This document shows, piece after piece, positions 6,336 to 6,391 of a DNA stretch of 6,391 bases; the first letter of the stretch is position 1; each line of letters opens with the position of its first letter. Both the position numbers and the translations under genes were made by a program. The notes under the pieces are model-generated. The model was given only the letters and a program-made list of their open reading frames with translations, ran no database searches and was not told the origin of the DNA. The stretch comes from Actinomycetota bacterium. Its GTDB lineage: Bacteria > Actinomycetota > Acidimicrobiia > IMCC26256. The stretch covers positions 1 to 6,391 of the forward strand of contig WLHA01000076.1 in NCBI GenBank assembly GCA_009702955.1. The letters run 5' to 3'.

Positions 6336-6391
6336 CGCTCTAACTCTTGCTTCTCAACTCAAATCAGCGAGCCGCGTGATCAGACTACGAA

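Noticed and set aside
6336..6391. Terminator after the hydrolase
   Set aside because: Only a 4-bp ATCA/TGAT pair (6363-6381) is present, without a strong stem or U-run; the terminator may lie beyond the window.

Overview
The window is a cell-envelope locus, most likely from an actinobacterium of moderate GC content. Three things point there: a long-type RfbA with a C-terminal beta-helix, an RfbC of the 'HYHxxQADYW' type that I associate with actinobacteria, and a secreted hydrolase whose ~102-residue 'PGGV..GW.LDPD...HGFD' tail repeats I know from actinobacterial wall proteins. This assignment is inferred from protein features; no rRNA or other marker is present.

Positions 1-3688, all on the minus strand, hold a tight operon read from right to left. 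It is rfbA (glucose-1-phosphate thymidylyltransferase), rfbC (3,5-epimerase), rfbB (4,6-dehydratase) and rfbD (4-keto reductase), followed by the start of a family 2 glycosyltransferase that runs off the left edge. The four rfb genes form the complete dTDP-L-rhamnose pathway, and the glycosyltransferase is a plausible user of that or another activated sugar. Junctions are close: 1 base between rfbA and rfbC, 14 bases between rfbC and rfbB, a 1-base TAATG overlap between rfbB and rfbD, and about 34 bases before the glycosyltransferase.

Positions 3689-4004 are a divergent intergenic region with unusual structure for its size: a four-copy 11-bp tandem repeat, a 12-bp direct repeat, a perfect 8-bp inverted repeat enclosing a TTGACA hexamer, and a second TTGACA just before the next gene. 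It probably carries promoters for both directions.

Positions 4005-6335, plus strand, encode one large secreted protein: a signal peptide, a glucosaminidase-like (GH73/LytG-type) peptidoglycan hydrolase domain, and five tandem repeats, each with a conserved cysteine pair. The last 56 bases hold nothing I can identify.

Together the window pairs synthesis of an envelope sugar with a wall-remodelling enzyme. The genes belong to known families. The parts most worth following up are the intergenic repeats, the cysteine-paired repeat tail, and the substitution in the RfbC active-site motif.
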